From Paramacrobiotus metropolitanus (Eukaryota; Tardigrada; Eutardigrada; Parachela; Macrobiotidae), in the NCBI RefSeq assembly GCF_019649055.1, contig NW_026570474.1, positions 1 through 64,000 of the forward strand: DNA of 64,000 nucleotides, written 5' to 3'. A model generated the notes under the pieces. The model was given only the letters and a program-made list of their open reading frames with translations, made no database searches and was not told where the DNA came from. Made by a program: the position numbers and the translations under genes. Shown piece after piece: positions 33,699 to 46,805 of the stretch (position 1 is the stretch's first letter; the number at the start of each line of letters is the position of its first letter).

Positions 33699-34916
33699 AT
33701 GGATAGGTCGTTTTTCTGCTACGGTGTTTACTTATTTGCAACATGTGTAGCCATTTCTTACGCGCTGTCGTGTTCATATAAAGAAAGCCAAATTTTGCTG
33801 GTTTCTAAATCTGCTGCTGCCGCGACTTGTGCTGCGGTGTCATTTGGCAGTAACTGCATCTACAGTTACCAGAAACATGATCGTATAGGTTGCGGGTCTT
33901 TCGGAACTGTGTACAAAGCAAAGATTCGATTCCGCGGGGACTTTCGTGGACCGGATGACGTTGCAGTAAAAGAACTCTATTTAAGGGGCAAAATAAACCC
34001 GGGTCCGAACATTAATGGAACAACTACCGGCGAACAGGCTATGGCGCGAAGGTGGATTACTCTGTTATCGCTCAAGCATAAAAACGTTATTGGATACTAC
34101 AAAATCACGATGCAGCAAGTTGCCAAAGGAATGCTGATTGAACTGATGATGGATTATCTTCCGGGTTAGCAGAATAGATTAGAGGAAGTTTCGGGACTCG
34201 TGTAAATGCATTATGTATTAAATTTGTATTCGCGCTGTCTTCTTTTAGACGGAGATCTGGCGGACATGATTGCATGCTTAACTTCGTCATTTCAAACGCT
34301 GTCGTTGTGCAATCTCGTTGATTTCAGCCAGCAGATAGCAGAGGGTGTGAACTATTTGCACAGTAACGGAATTATACACGGCGATCTGAAACCGGCGAAC
34401 ATACTACTGAAGCGGAGTGCGAAAAGCTCCGATGCGTATAGCCTGCATATCGGTGACCTCGACGACGTAATTTTCATGCAAGATAGCCAGACGCTGACCA
34501 AAGACATTACTCGTCTGTACGGCACTGCACGCTACACCTCCCCCGAAATGGCGGCGACATTTGTTGCCCATAATACTGTTGACGCGCGACCCGGTCGCAA
34601 AACGGACATCTGGAGTCTTGGCTGTATTATGCTGGATTTGGTCGATTGTCATACGGGAAATGCCGAGAAGTGGCTGCATCGGCATGGCACCGCGCAACGA
34701 CTGCGCATCGATAAAATGAAGGACAACTGCATTTTGTTTCACATCGCGGATGGCTTCGTGCCGCTTATTACCCATTGCGTAAACCAAGATATTACAGGAA
34801 TAATTGAGAAATGCTTCTGTATGGACAGTAGCAACCGCGTTAACGCGGCAGCCTTAGTAACATCCCTCAAAAGAATCCAATTGCCCATCAACGGTGAGAT
34901 AGATTTTTCTAGCTAG
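33699..34916 (+). CDS. Protein kinase with hydrophobic N-terminus
   Basis: Two exons, 33699-34164 (donor GTTAGC) and 34249-34916, separated by an 84-nt intron, give 377 residues. Residues 1-25 (CYGVYLFATCVAISYAL core) look like a signal peptide or anchor. The kinase domain has the Gly loop IGCGSFGTVY (63-72), VAVK with Lys91, a catalytic loop HGDLKPAN (199-206), GDLDD (224-228) in place of DFG, GTARYTSPEM and DIWSLGC. Arg of HRD is replaced by Gly, so it is a non-RD kinase, and Phe of DFG is Leu. The key Lys, catalytic Asp and metal Asp are kept, so activity is plausible. No known subfamily is evident. A poly(A) signal AATAAA lies at 35220-35225. Confidence 0.82.
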
Positions 34917-35219
34917 TAAAAAGGTTAAAACGTTAAAACTTAGGTATTTCTATATGAGCAACAACAGTACTGTACATTGTATAATATGCGCTGTGCATTG
35001 TGTAGACATCAGTTTCTGCAGTAATATCTTATATCTAATTGTTACAATGCGATCAATGGAATCCGTATAAGGGACTAATGATATCTAGCTTTCCTACTCT
35101 TGTTTTCTTGCATGTTTCTAAACTTGCTCTCCTTTTCTTGTTTCTGTTGAAGGCAGTAATAATCCGGTCAAGCTGCTTTTGACTTTTTAGAAGTTGGTGT
35201 ACACAGTACAGTGTATATA

Positions 35220-35225
35220 AATAAA
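35220..35225 (+). terminator. Poly(A) signal of the kinase gene
   Basis: AATAAA, 304 bp after the kinase stop codon. Confidence 0.5.
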
Positions 35226-35800
35226 TCGTACCACGTATATTTATTAATTTCCACTCTCGTTATGACCCATACAGATAAATGAACAATTTAACATGGTTGC
35301 TATGAAATCTATTGGAGAAGCCCACTCAGCTACAGTAGCACATAGTCAGCTGCAGAACAAGACCCTTCCACACCACACGCTCCTTTAAGACATCAACGGA
35401 GCCGACCAGTTCGTTCGATACATCGCAGTAAGGTTTACCGTATCTACTAGGCGATTCAGTTTAGGTCGCGCTCCGACGCTTCGCGGAATGCGAAAAGGAC
35501 AGGTCTCGCTTTGCAAAATACCGGTATGGCTTCAGGTGCGGGTGGGTTTTGCATTGTTTTCCATGGCCCAACAACACCGTATTGTGCTTTTCCAGCAGCT
35601 CCTCCATTGCAGTGCCGGAAAATGACGGATACTAAGATTCAGATTAGCTAACTTAGTTATATTCCCTGGTACCGCCAGGACCTATCAGGAAAATTCTTGT
35701 CGCAGCACTTATATTACAGGTACCTTCAGTGCTTGAAATGTGCACCCATATATATTGAAAGTATCAACAGTACGAGTAGTGATGCGGATGTGCAAGCGAA
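35226..35800. other. Intergenic, nothing recognised
   Basis: No supported gene before the LINE fragment. Confidence 0.4.
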
Positions 35801-36180
35801 AGCAACAGGCGACCAGACGGGATGTCATTTGTTCCCGTACATAATGGTAAAGCCGTTGTATGGGATGCTACATGTTGGGATACGGTAACCGCTTCCCACG
35901 TCCGGGAAGTTCGACGGCGGCCGGCAGCGTCGCCCGATTGGCGGAGGTCAGTAAAAGACACAAGTACGCGTTCCTCGAAGAAATGGGCTTCATTTTCTAT
36001 CCTCTGGCGATCGTGACTCTTGGTATATTTGGTTCAGCATTTGCGGAGCTTATTCGTTTCGTCGATAGAAAGATCCGTTGTGAAGGCACCGGAGAGCCTC
36101 GGTCTACTGCCTTCCTCAAGCTGCGCCTAAGTATGGTTGTTGTTAGAGGAGATGCTGCAGTGCTGGGTGCATTGAATACG
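35801..36180 (+). mobile_element. Decayed LINE fragment, REL-endonuclease end
   Basis: The first part reads NRRPDGMSFVPVHNGKAV then WDATCWDTVTASHV. After a one-base shift it continues SSTAAGSVARLAEVSKRHKY and then PLAIVTLGIFG and RLSMVVVRGDAAVLGAL. The order matches the C-terminus of the element at 59971-61146 (RRPDG, WDVTCVDTVAASHL, GPWGPSA, RGNAASV). This is the endonuclease end of the same non-LTR retrotransposon family. It is frameshifted and truncated. Confidence 0.75.
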
Positions 36181-37416
36181 CGTCCTACGAGTAGGATTTT
36201 CGACGGCAATAATGATTTTGGATGTTTTTTAACGTTCAAAATTTTAACCATTTTGATTAGTGTCCCCAGCGCAAGCTTTTTTGTTACATGGAGGGCTATT
36301 GCCGATTAAACACAACAGTACTGATAAGAAAACATGGCGTACAGTACATGTCCCGGATATTTATCTGATCGTGAATTCTTGATTTACCGTAATAATGCTT
36401 TGTTAGTACCTGCCATGCACTTATGTTGAAGTAAGTAACCTTGTGCTACGTTGCTGCCAAACATTTTATTTTCCATGGTGTATCGGAGCAACGGTGTTTA
36501 CAATAGTAAAGTAAACGTATAAAAGCTAGTAGGTATCAATTATATCTGTAAGCTTCGAAACTGATATTTAATAAATAACGATGCCGTATCGTTCAATTAA
36601 AATGAGTTTAAATTTTTTCCCACCTCTTTATGCTCTTTAGAGTCACAGTATTTAAATTATTTATAGTGTTTAGTGTGCATTACGAAGTTTTATAGACTTT
36701 CTTGTCTCAAGAACAACAAATTATTACAAAAGAACAAACGTCGACAAAGTACTGTACTGTAGTTATAATTTTATGCCTTCAGGCTTCAGACAACTAGTGT
36801 TGATAGCAAGGTGTGACGCCCATGTTATACGAAAACAACCCGGCGTTTATTTTGAAATTTACGTTCCTCCGCAGTGAGAAACGTCAGTTGGTTGAGCTAA
36901 TGACGTAAAAACTACCGCTGATAATTATTACGTTCATACGTTGCGTAACTCCAAAATCTGCTTTTGTTGATTACCCTAGGATTTTGCGACGACCAGGCGC
37001 TACATTAGTCGTCTGCCGACTGCCGTAACTATCTTCTATCAGGATTGTTCAAATGAATGAATGTAGAACCATACTCGTACAGTTTACTCGTACAGTACAT
37101 GACCCTGTATAACTTCCACCACGTCACCAGAAGTTTTCAGTTTGGTACCACAGCACGTCATTTTGCACAATCCCTTATTCTTATTATAAATCATCCACAG
37201 AAAAAATAAATACGTACGAAAATAATTATTCTACCGCCATTATAAAAAAGAAAACATCCACTCTGTACAATTGGCAATTAGGACACTCCAGGAAAAAATC
37301 ACAGCCCCTTCGTTCAATGAAAAAAAAGAAACTGCTCCGCATATAAAAACAAATCTCTAAACCAGTAACAAAACACCCACGTTCCATATTTGCCATTATA
37401 ATTATCAACATCATCA
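36181..37416. other. Intergenic, nothing recognised
   Basis: AT-rich, with several GTAC-containing palindromes (for example at 36340 and 37080-37100) and no supported gene. Confidence 0.45.
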
Positions 37417-40400
37417 CTACTCCGCATCGACATAGTTATCCGCTTTGTACTTGCCATGTATCCGTGAATACTTAATATTCAAAATATCACCCACATCATT
37501 GGCCGCCGTGAGGACCTCATCCAGCATGGCTTTGCTGTGCGCTGCCGACATACAGAAGCGCGCCCGCGCCAACCGCAACGGGGTGGCGGGAAACCCCACC
37601 ACCACCACGGCCACGCCCCGCTGCAGCATGAACCGTCCGAAACAGGCCACTTTGGTCGGGTAGTACAGCAGCAGCGGCACCACCGGCGAATCCTTATGTC
37701 CGTAGACAATAAAACCGCGCTTTTTCAGTTCACTGCGGAAATAACGCGTGTTCTCCGCCAACTGCCGGATCCGCCGCATCCCCTCGCCGGTGCCGTCCTT
37801 GTTCATGATGATGCGCATGGACGTGATGATCTGCTGGGCGACGGGCGCCGCCATGGCCGAGGAGTAGATCATCCCGCCGGAGGTGTCTTTGAGGTGTGCG
37901 ATGAGGTCATGCGAGCCGGCAATGTAGCCGCCGGCCGCGCCGAAGGATTTGCTGAAGGTCCCCATCATGACGTCGACGTCGCGGGAGTCCAGGCCGAAGT
38001 AGTCGACGATGCCGCGGCCCCGCGGGCCCATGGCGCCCACACTGTGCGCTTCGTCCAGGAACACGTAGGCTTTGTATTTCTTCTTCAGGGCAATGATTTC
38101 CGGCAGTTTGCAGATGGAGCCCTCCATACTGTACAGACCTTCCACGATGATCAAAATCTGTAGAAAACCAACATTAACATAATAAGATGCGTGTTAAAAA
38201 TTATTCCATATTGATATACCTTTGCATTTAGATTTTTTGCTGGCTGTATGGCGATGAATTAGGTACATAGATAATATGACATCTTACACATTGTATTTCC
38301 GTAATCTGTACTAATGATATTATTCATTTATCTAATAACTGGTTAATGGCAACACATGAGTAATATTACGCCATAGATTATTTCCGTTAATGCACTGCAA
38401 CCTGATCCAGGAGGAAGCGCTGGTAACAAGAATTAGAAAACCACTAAGACATTACAGTAGCATTCTCGGAAACCTAGACGGCTGCCAGTTTTTCCCACCG
38501 GAAGAATCTCTAAAATTAATGCACTAGCGCCGTTTAGTATGAAAAGATCATACAGTCATGTAATTTAAATACGCAAAAAGGGGATTTTCTTAGCGAAGAA
38601 TATCCAAAAGTCTCAAAAACGTTAACACCTTAACTTTATGTCTAATCGTTCAAAAAAAATTTATCATCATAATTACAAGATTTTGAGTAGTACAGACTCT
38701 GTACATGCAATGTGGTGCCGGTACTTACAGAATGATACGTTTACATACACGTTCATAATTAGTCATCATACTTGTACAAGAGGTAATTACAAGACGGGCA
38801 TTTTTTTCTCCCGTCTAGACTCTAGACTGTCAGTGCACTTAATTCAATTAGCCAAGCAAGTGAAGCAACGCTTTGTTTTCAAGGTTGTGTTTATCCTATG
38901 AAAATTTAATAAGTCACACACTGGCACAGTAACTGTTACGCCATGTTTTGAGTACTCATGTAAAACGTAGAACAGCATACACCACCGGCAAAGAGCGAAC
39001 GTTAATAAAACCTAAAATGCACCGGGCGGTACTACGGTGTACAAGTACAAAATAAAATGAAGCTTTTTTTACGACATAAACAATGTGGTATAACGATTTT
39101 GCTTAGAACTGTTTAGTGTTTACCTTTGCGCGTGCAATTTGCAGATCGATCGTGCTAGCGTAGTCGAGTAACTTTTGACCGCGATGAGTACCGTACAAAC
39201 GATACCTCGTACAAACGAGTATAATTGGGCTTTTAATAGCATTTTCATTGTACTTACAAATAGCTGATGGATTACCTGGCGTTGTTAAATTAAATATACA
39301 GTAAACAAGATCTCACCAAGCTTAGTTGATTAATTTACAATCAAATGCACTGGTACTATACTGTCGGCAAAAACAAGCTGTTTTTCGATTTTTATAGCAA
39401 ATTTCGAATAAAGTTTTTTTGCTCGTCATTTTATCAACATAAAAAAAAACTTCCGGATCCTACAGATTATTTGCCAGGCATGTGACGCAGGATCATTCGG
39501 CAGGCGACCCCAATCCGTAAAAAAACGCTATAGAAAGTTGCACTTCCTGTTTCCGTTTTGAAAAGGTTGTCAAATCGGGTAACCATGTTTTCAGTGAAAC
39601 GGTTTTTCTTAATTTTACAAAATCGTAGAAACTGTAAGAGAAAGTACAACAGATTGCGAAAAGTCATCACTCTAAAAAAAGTTTGTGATCACTCTAAAAA
39701 AAAATAAGACAAGCGGCGAGAATATAATATACATGAAATATACATGTATATGAAAATTTTGATGCAACATGATTTTTTATGCAACAGAATCTCGTGCCGC
39801 AGAACCCGATGGCAAATTATCTCTAGTAAAAAAGGAGACGAATTTAGGCAAACGGATGTCTGAGAAGTTTTTGGAAAAAGCTTTGTTAAAAATTTACTTT
39901 GGACATTGTGCAGTAAGTGCGTAACAAGCTGGGTGGCTCATCTTTGGTAATCTACGCGTACACATGTCAGGGTGAAAAATTATGGTGATGCAATAATGTA
40001 TCACCTCCGATTCGCAGTTCTCACAAACACCAAGCCATGAATTCTGATGAAAACGGCTTACAAAATCCATCCTTTAGTGTGCAACGAAATCTTTCATACA
40101 AAATTGGTCGAATTCAAAACCTACAGAAACCGGGATCGGAGAGCCAAAAAGAAAATCTCGCGATCAAGGTTGCAAGGGCTGCGATACAAAACGAAAATTA
40201 ACAGCAACCGTCTCCGGATCCAATGACCAACTTGGTTACTATACGATAGTCTTTTTCAAACCAGTTTTTATTTCCTCCGCCTTCCGGGATTTAAAAGAAA
40301 TGATATTTTATATGAAGGAGAGAAAAAACTGTACACGTTACAATTTGATATTAATATTCTTTAACTAGAAAGTGCATTTCTGAATTCAGTGATCGCTGTA

Positions 40401-41671
40401 GTATTGCAAACACTATATTTCGTGAGATGTTTTTCATTATTTAAATTTCAACATTTTTAATGAAAAATAATCAAATTAGTGTAATCAAATTTTGTGTGCG
40501 TAACCGATTCTGAATATGAGAACTTGAAACAATATAACGCAAGGTCACCAAACCCTCGAAAGCGCAGTCCAGAACAGCATAACATCAATCCCGATCATAA
40601 ATTTTACGATTTATCATTTACAATTTATCTGTACATACATACAAGTATCTCTGTTATTGTATTATGTAAGAAGCAACACTAGACAGATATCAATCATACC
40701 TTCTTGAAAGGTCGTCGCGTCCGCGGATGTCCCAGTATGACCAGCTCCCGCAGACGCTTCTCCAAATCCTGCATATCGTTGTGCTTGAAGGGCTTGACGG
40801 TGGCTCCGGACAGCCGCACACCGGTGACGATGGAGCAGTGATTCAGTGCATCACTCAGCACGGCGCACTCCTTATCCACCAGCCCCGGTATATTCATACT
40901 GTTCGTCGCAAACCCCATCCCGAACGTCACCGCCGCCTCACACCCCAGGAACTCCGCCACCAGCTCCTCCAGTTCCACATGCACCGGCTGCGTCCCGAGG
41001 TCATCGCGGGGCGTGCAGTTGGCCACCCCGTAGGTGCTGATCACGCGGCCGGCGTCCTCCGCACACGGACCCACCTTATCGGCGAACCCCAGATAATTAT
41101 ACGACCCCATATTGATCGTGTCCAGTTTCTTCCCGGTCAGCTGGAAACTCCACCCACTATCCGGGGTGGAGCGCTCCATCACCGTGACCTTTCCCCCCGG
41201 GACACTGCAGATGGGTCGGTTCCAGCAGTCGCGGATGCGCATGTAGATGTTGCGGGTTAGGAAGGCCTCCCAGTTGCTGTACAGCGGGGTGAAGCCCTCG
41301 TTCCCGTCCTCCCGGGCGATCATGCTCTTCTCAAATCCCATCCGCCGGCACAGGTCCTTGAGGTAGCCGAAGACCTGCAGGAGGAGGTAGCCGAAGATCA
41401 CGAAGACGTCCACGTACGGGACGACCTCCTCGAACTCGATGTCGTCGGCGACGTTCTCCCGGCAGGTGGGCGACTGGTCCAGGAGGTCGGGCGCTTGGAG
41501 GAGGACGGTCTCGGAGGGGGTCCGGGGGAAGAGGGACGGCGGGGAGGAGCGGTGACGGCGGTGGCAGGCGTAGCTGTGGTCCCGGTCACCGTCGCTGAGC
41601 AGGAGGGTCGGGTCCAGGATGGGCGTGGCCGCCGGGACTTCGGTGAGGAGGATGGTGTTGTGGTTGGTCAT
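37417..41671 (-). CDS. SPTLC2: Serine palmitoyltransferase subunit 2
   Basis: Two exons, 41671-40700 and 38157-37417 (phase 0), give 570 residues, against about 560 in vertebrates. This is the PLP-bearing subunit of the ER complex that condenses serine with palmitoyl-CoA, the first committed step of sphingolipid synthesis. A TM anchor lies near residues 85-105 ([19 protein letters not shown]). The core has MGSYNYLGF, the [15 protein letters not shown] region, [16 protein letters not shown] (about 358-373) and [14 protein letters not shown], with the PLP lysine at about 394. The exon joint (RPFKK to ILIIVEG) matches the family without a gap. The intron (38158-40699, 2,542 nt) is the longest here. 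The coding exons are strikingly GC-rich against AT-rich flanks. Confidence 0.96.
38158..40699 (-). other. Single 2.5-kb intron of SPTLC2
   Basis: Donor GTATGA and acceptor ttttctacag on the minus strand. No internal exon, repeat or nested gene was recognised. It is AT-rich with a few short frames. Confidence 0.7.
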
Positions 41672-44600
41672 GGTGAGGGGTGAAGAAGTGCAGAGGTCGC
41701 TGTTGACAGCGGTGTTACAGATTATATTGGCGGTGGATCGGTCAATAAACCCACCTACAACATTATCGTTGTCATAAAATTATTCTCAGGAGAAAAAACA
41801 AAAACGGTATAACTAAATTACGGAGAGTATAATCCGTGTGGGCATATAAAATTATTAACGGTGATCACAACACCAGCAACGAGCGCTCTCATCTTATTTT
41901 GCCAAAATTTCCACGGCATCCTTAAAATATTTATTTTCCATTATACAAATCCCTGTGCCGGTACAGTTGTATTTGCTGCTGAATTAAAATGTGCGCTTTA
42001 GCTTAGAAACGGTGAGAAATTATGTCAAAGTATTCAAAGTTAAAAGCGATAGATTAGATAAGATAATAAATGCGTATTTACCTTGGTTAAACACGCACTT
42101 TATGACGCTTAAACGATTTTCTCAATAAAAGCCGGGAAATTTGGATCTATACTTACTCATACAGATTTTCTGTACAGTATAGCAAGATAAGTACACTTTG
42201 CCCTGCCCAGCGAACGCAATTCTCCACCGTACACAATTATTTTTAAAATAATAGAAATTTTAACAATGGTCTTAAACTCTGCACTCGTAAAATTACTAAG
42301 TAGATCTGCATGTTGGATAGTTTTAACATCGAATTTGATAATTTGATAAATTGTCCTGATTGTACGAAAAAACATCAACAAACATATTGTACGTAAATAA
42401 GACATTCAGGATCTTTATACTGTACTTTACTAAGCGCATTGCGGCACATCATCATGGGGTTTCCCCGCTTTTATTAATATTATCAGAAAAAGATTTTTAA
42501 ACGTGTCGGAATTTTAAAGAGAAGTCGTAACAGAGTACAGGAAGCCAGGAACATAATTATTTATGAGGTTGCACTACATTATTGCGTAAGAAAGGCGAAT
42601 TAAAGCGGTGTTTTTCAAATTTTAGGTAGCAATTTTGCCATATATTTTTAGAAATAAACTTTTAAATATTTCATCACAAAAATCAGTTAATTATCAAGCT
42701 GATAGTCATAATTAATTTCCAAAATAAATTCCTTGAAATAAAAATTAATTTTAGCATCTTACAAGCCACACCAGTAACAATCAAAATAAAATAAAAATGC
42801 GTTATTTACCCAGGACAAACCAAATAAATTCCAATAAATCGGGGACCAAATTACCATGGTGTCTCAGAAAATTATTCTAGCTAGAATAACGCGCCCGTCG
42901 CGACCCGGCGGACAGCCCGAGCAGAATATGACAAGCCTTCTTCAAGTTATTATCATCTTTTGAGCACGCTTCATAAAAATTAATTTATCCCCACAGCGTT
43001 TTTCTTGAGGACACTGCAGAGAAAAATAAGCACCCATAAAAACATCGATTTCCACGAGCATCACAGAAAAAGACGACAATTATTACAGGTTGGACATAAA
43101 TGCGCCGTTTACACACACTGCTGTATGTGTCATCAATTCGAAACGTCTGGGCGCAACAATACACAGACGTATGAAGGAATTTCTGCCCCAGCAACTGTGC
43201 GCCGGCTATTAAGACGCGCTGTATTTTCGCCGGTACAACAACAGTTTGTATGACTGTTGTCGAACGCGCCGGATTCGATTGGCTCAGCGTGGATCGTATG
43301 ATTGTTGTAGTCAGGCTGATTTAGAGCGGATCGGTATACAATAGGGTTTGGAGTAATATTTGTTTGAATAATGCTGATTCGGAAAGTTTAAATTCTGCAG
43401 ACAGGAAAAACGATATATTTCAACGCACGGAGTCATTTCCATGTTGACAGTACCCATGCAGCGCGTGCGCTCTGTGCGGTGCCTAATGAATCACGTAACA
43501 AGGCGGATGCGTGGACCGTTTCTAAATGTACTTACAATTAATGCTTACTTTTTTACGAGTACGTGTTATCCATTTTATTTTGTACGAATCTTATTAAAAT
43601 TTCGCATCCTTAATTTAATCTGGATTTTTTAATAAAAATTGTTTATCCTTAATAAAATTTCTGATTTAGCTTCTCAGTTCTGAAATTTTAAAAAATATTA
43701 CAATTACCAAAAATATTTCTCATATGGATTTGTTTTCTTATAGATAATTTCTTATATGAATTTTTAATCTAATATTGCGTACCCTGCTTGTTAATGCAAC
43801 AGTATCTGTAAGTAACTATTTCTTGATAAATTTAATTATGTTTTCGACATTTACTCCAGTCGAGTGGTGTTAATGAAATAAACTATAAAAATATTTTTAT
43901 TGCCAGCAGTATATTTTAGTGACTTTTTATAGTTTCGTAAAACTTGAGAGCGTCTTACTGTCGCTTTTACGGGTTGTTGCTGTGTGCAGATAAATACCTG
44001 CTTCATGCATTCTGGCAACAAGTAAAATTTTTTTCACATTTAGTGATATGACAAACTCACAGAAAATTAAATTCTCGAATTTTGCAGAATTTTTTGGCAA
44101 AAGCGGACAGCCACGATACGAATGGGTTCGGGTATTTACAAAATCACGTAATATACAGTAGTACTGTACCAACTCTCTACATTTGCAGCAAATGAATTGT
44201 GCTCACTGAACCACTTCGAGAAAAACAAATAAACCTGAACATAATTGTTGGAGATATTTTTCTGGCAAAAATCACACACTCCTCCACTTAACAGCATCGA
44301 TTGGGGATGGCTTATACAGCAAGGTGTGGGATTTATCGGGGAAAATGTTCAGCCGGCACTTTGCCGGCGCGCGCGTTAGCCATGCACCTCTCGCTGCGGA
44401 ACACAATACACAGCGGAATATATCATTGCCATCGTGCGGCGTATGGACGGCGCGCGGCTGTTATAAAAATAAACTAAAAAAGGCCGGCATTTCATAATTG
44501 TAATCAATAACACAAACCCGCGGGCCCATCAGGCCCACGTCTATATAGTAGTGCCGACCGCCGGCGGAGCAGCGACGGATTAATGCACTTGTTGTTAAAC

Positions 44601-46805
44601 AGCCGTTAATTCCTGGTAATGTCGCAACCCTATTTCCTGCCGTGACGTCATTGCGAGCAATTAGTAATTCGATCGGATTTTATTCTCACGCCGTGATGCG
44701 CGAAGGATACGGTTGCCCGTGTGGCACGATACAAATAATAATTAAGCGGTTTAATTACCCGACTATACAGGCGCAGTGCGCAATCATCCCGGCGCGGCAT
44801 GTGCCTCCTCGTGTCCGCCATCTTACGTAATTATCTCGAGTATTTTGCAGTGCAGTGTAACGTTATCCCTTATTCATAATAAAAAAAGGGAAAAATATTC
44901 CACGAACGTATCCGGCAGTAAAGATTTAAAGACTATTTATCCTGCAACATGCTGATGAAAAGAATATAAATCAACATCAGAAATTCGCAAAAGATTTTCT
45001 TATTAAAATATGTAACCTGATAAATTATTTAGCCTTTTTCGATATTGTACCGTAGCATCACGCACCGTAATAATCTGCCTAATAAAATATATAATTGCCT
45101 AAATTATTTAGACGTGTTTTTATATTACAGCATCACGCATTGAATTTCTTGGCACCGAAACCTTAGCTTGGTATCACTTCCCGGAAATTCAAGTGCGTAC
45201 ATATAGAAATGACGTAAAACCTCAGGAAAAAAGTGGTAGTTTCTTCAAGCGCCCGGAAACCAGTAACAAGCTTCGATTACGACTTTTTTCGGTACAATTT
45301 TACTGAAGCAGCAGTATAACGAACCTCCGCGACAGCGACTGGAACAATTATCTTGAACAATTACGCAATAATCCCGTCGGAAACGCTTTAGGACAAAATT
45401 ACGAAGATCCACGAAATTTAAAATGATATCATAATTAATCCGCACAGCTTTCGGCTGATCCACATTCCGGCGCGACGTATAAGCGATCGGGACGAGAAAG
45501 CGAGAAAATTACCATACAACCTCGTGATAACCGGCAATAGCGGTATTATGTATAAAGAGTCACACCGGGTCCACTCACAATCCATATTATCCGCGCTAAC
45601 ATTTTGCCCTGAATCAAATATATTTCATCCTTATCAAATCGCCGCGACCATACACGGCGGGTTTTTATCACTACCACTGTATAATCAGCATTTTCTCCAC
45701 CTGCAGTGGCTGGTTAAAAGCAGAACATTTACGCGAATACCGCGCGATACGGAGGTACAGGTACACCGTATATAGATATACACGATACAGAGGGGAACAC
45801 TGTTGGGTATTATTGACAATAGCCGGCACCGTAATCCACAGTCCAATGCTGATAGTGCTGGGCAAACAATTGCTCTCTGTGCAAATTTTCTCCTGCGCGG
45901 CGGTGGGACGATACACGCTGTAGGTTTGGTTGTATAATATTAAGCACTGTCGGGTATATACCCATTCGTATACTACCGGCAACAACCCGCTCGAGGAGCC
46001 AGCAGGTTTATGTGTTGTCTACACACATGTGCACACCGCATGCTTGCGCTAAAATCCATCGACGGAACGCCGGTGATGTGTGCGTCACTCCGTGCACACA
46101 CTGCAGCGGGCCTGTACCTGGGTGCGACGGAGGATGACTGCATTGTCAGAGAAGGTTCAAATTTCCGGCATTTGCGGCGCGCACTGGCAAATCACTTAAG
46201 CGTGCGCTTTCTTTCGGTCTGTGTAGTGTGTAGCGCACAGCCCGGCTTTAACGGGGTGCACAAAACAACCCCATTCATTTCCCAGATGCTACCCACCCCA
46301 GTGACCTTTCTGCCGGGAAGTGAGCTTATATATGTCCAGAAGGTAGTAAATGTACGGATATATGTAGGTTCGCCATACGGACTTTCACTAACTCGGTTAA
46401 TTCTGTGCGTAAGATATGCTTTTATTAATTTTATATTATATGCATATTCATTATTAACTCACACTTTAGCCACGCCCCAGCCTTTAGCCACGCCCCAACG
46501 CGTTAAACCAGATAATCCATCTGATAACCATGCCCGGCCCGTGCAACACGGGCAACCACCCAGGTTTGTCAGTGCTGGTAAACACATCACATTTTCCGTT
46601 GGCTGCACACAGATGCAGACTTAACACTATGAAAAGAGGAAGACTAGTCTTCGCATAGGAGTAGTGTTAACGGCTTGTTTTATGTTTGTCTATGGAGATT
46701 TGTGACCAAAATGTTACACGCCGTTGATTTGCCCATTTTAGGGGAGTAGTTTAGTATTTTCCGGAGGGCAAAACCCTGCAGAATGCAGTGAGTTATGCAT
46801 ACATA
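41672..46805. other. Gene-poor region
   Basis: About 5 kb without a supported gene. A GC-rich patch at 44330-44620 includes a TATATAG motif (about 44541-44548) in a GC-rich context, which could be a promoter. A two-copy tandem repeat of about 80 bp lies near 45006-45141. The longest frame, 46010-46624 (+, 204 codons), contains a 15-bp tandem duplication (tttagccacgcccca). It has no domain and I cannot call it a gene. Confidence 0.4.

Noticed and set aside
37537-38163. A 208-codon plus-strand frame over SPTLC2 exon 2
   Set aside because: It is a His/Pro-rich shadow of the PLP enzyme on the opposite strand, produced by high GC3.
40727-41260. A 177-codon plus-strand frame over SPTLC2 exon 1
   Set aside because: It is antisense to a confidently identified exon and has no recognisable features.
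46010-46624. A 204-codon plus-strand frame
   Set aside because: No domain, no splice support, and a 15-bp tandem repeat inside. It is listed only as a note in the region entry.
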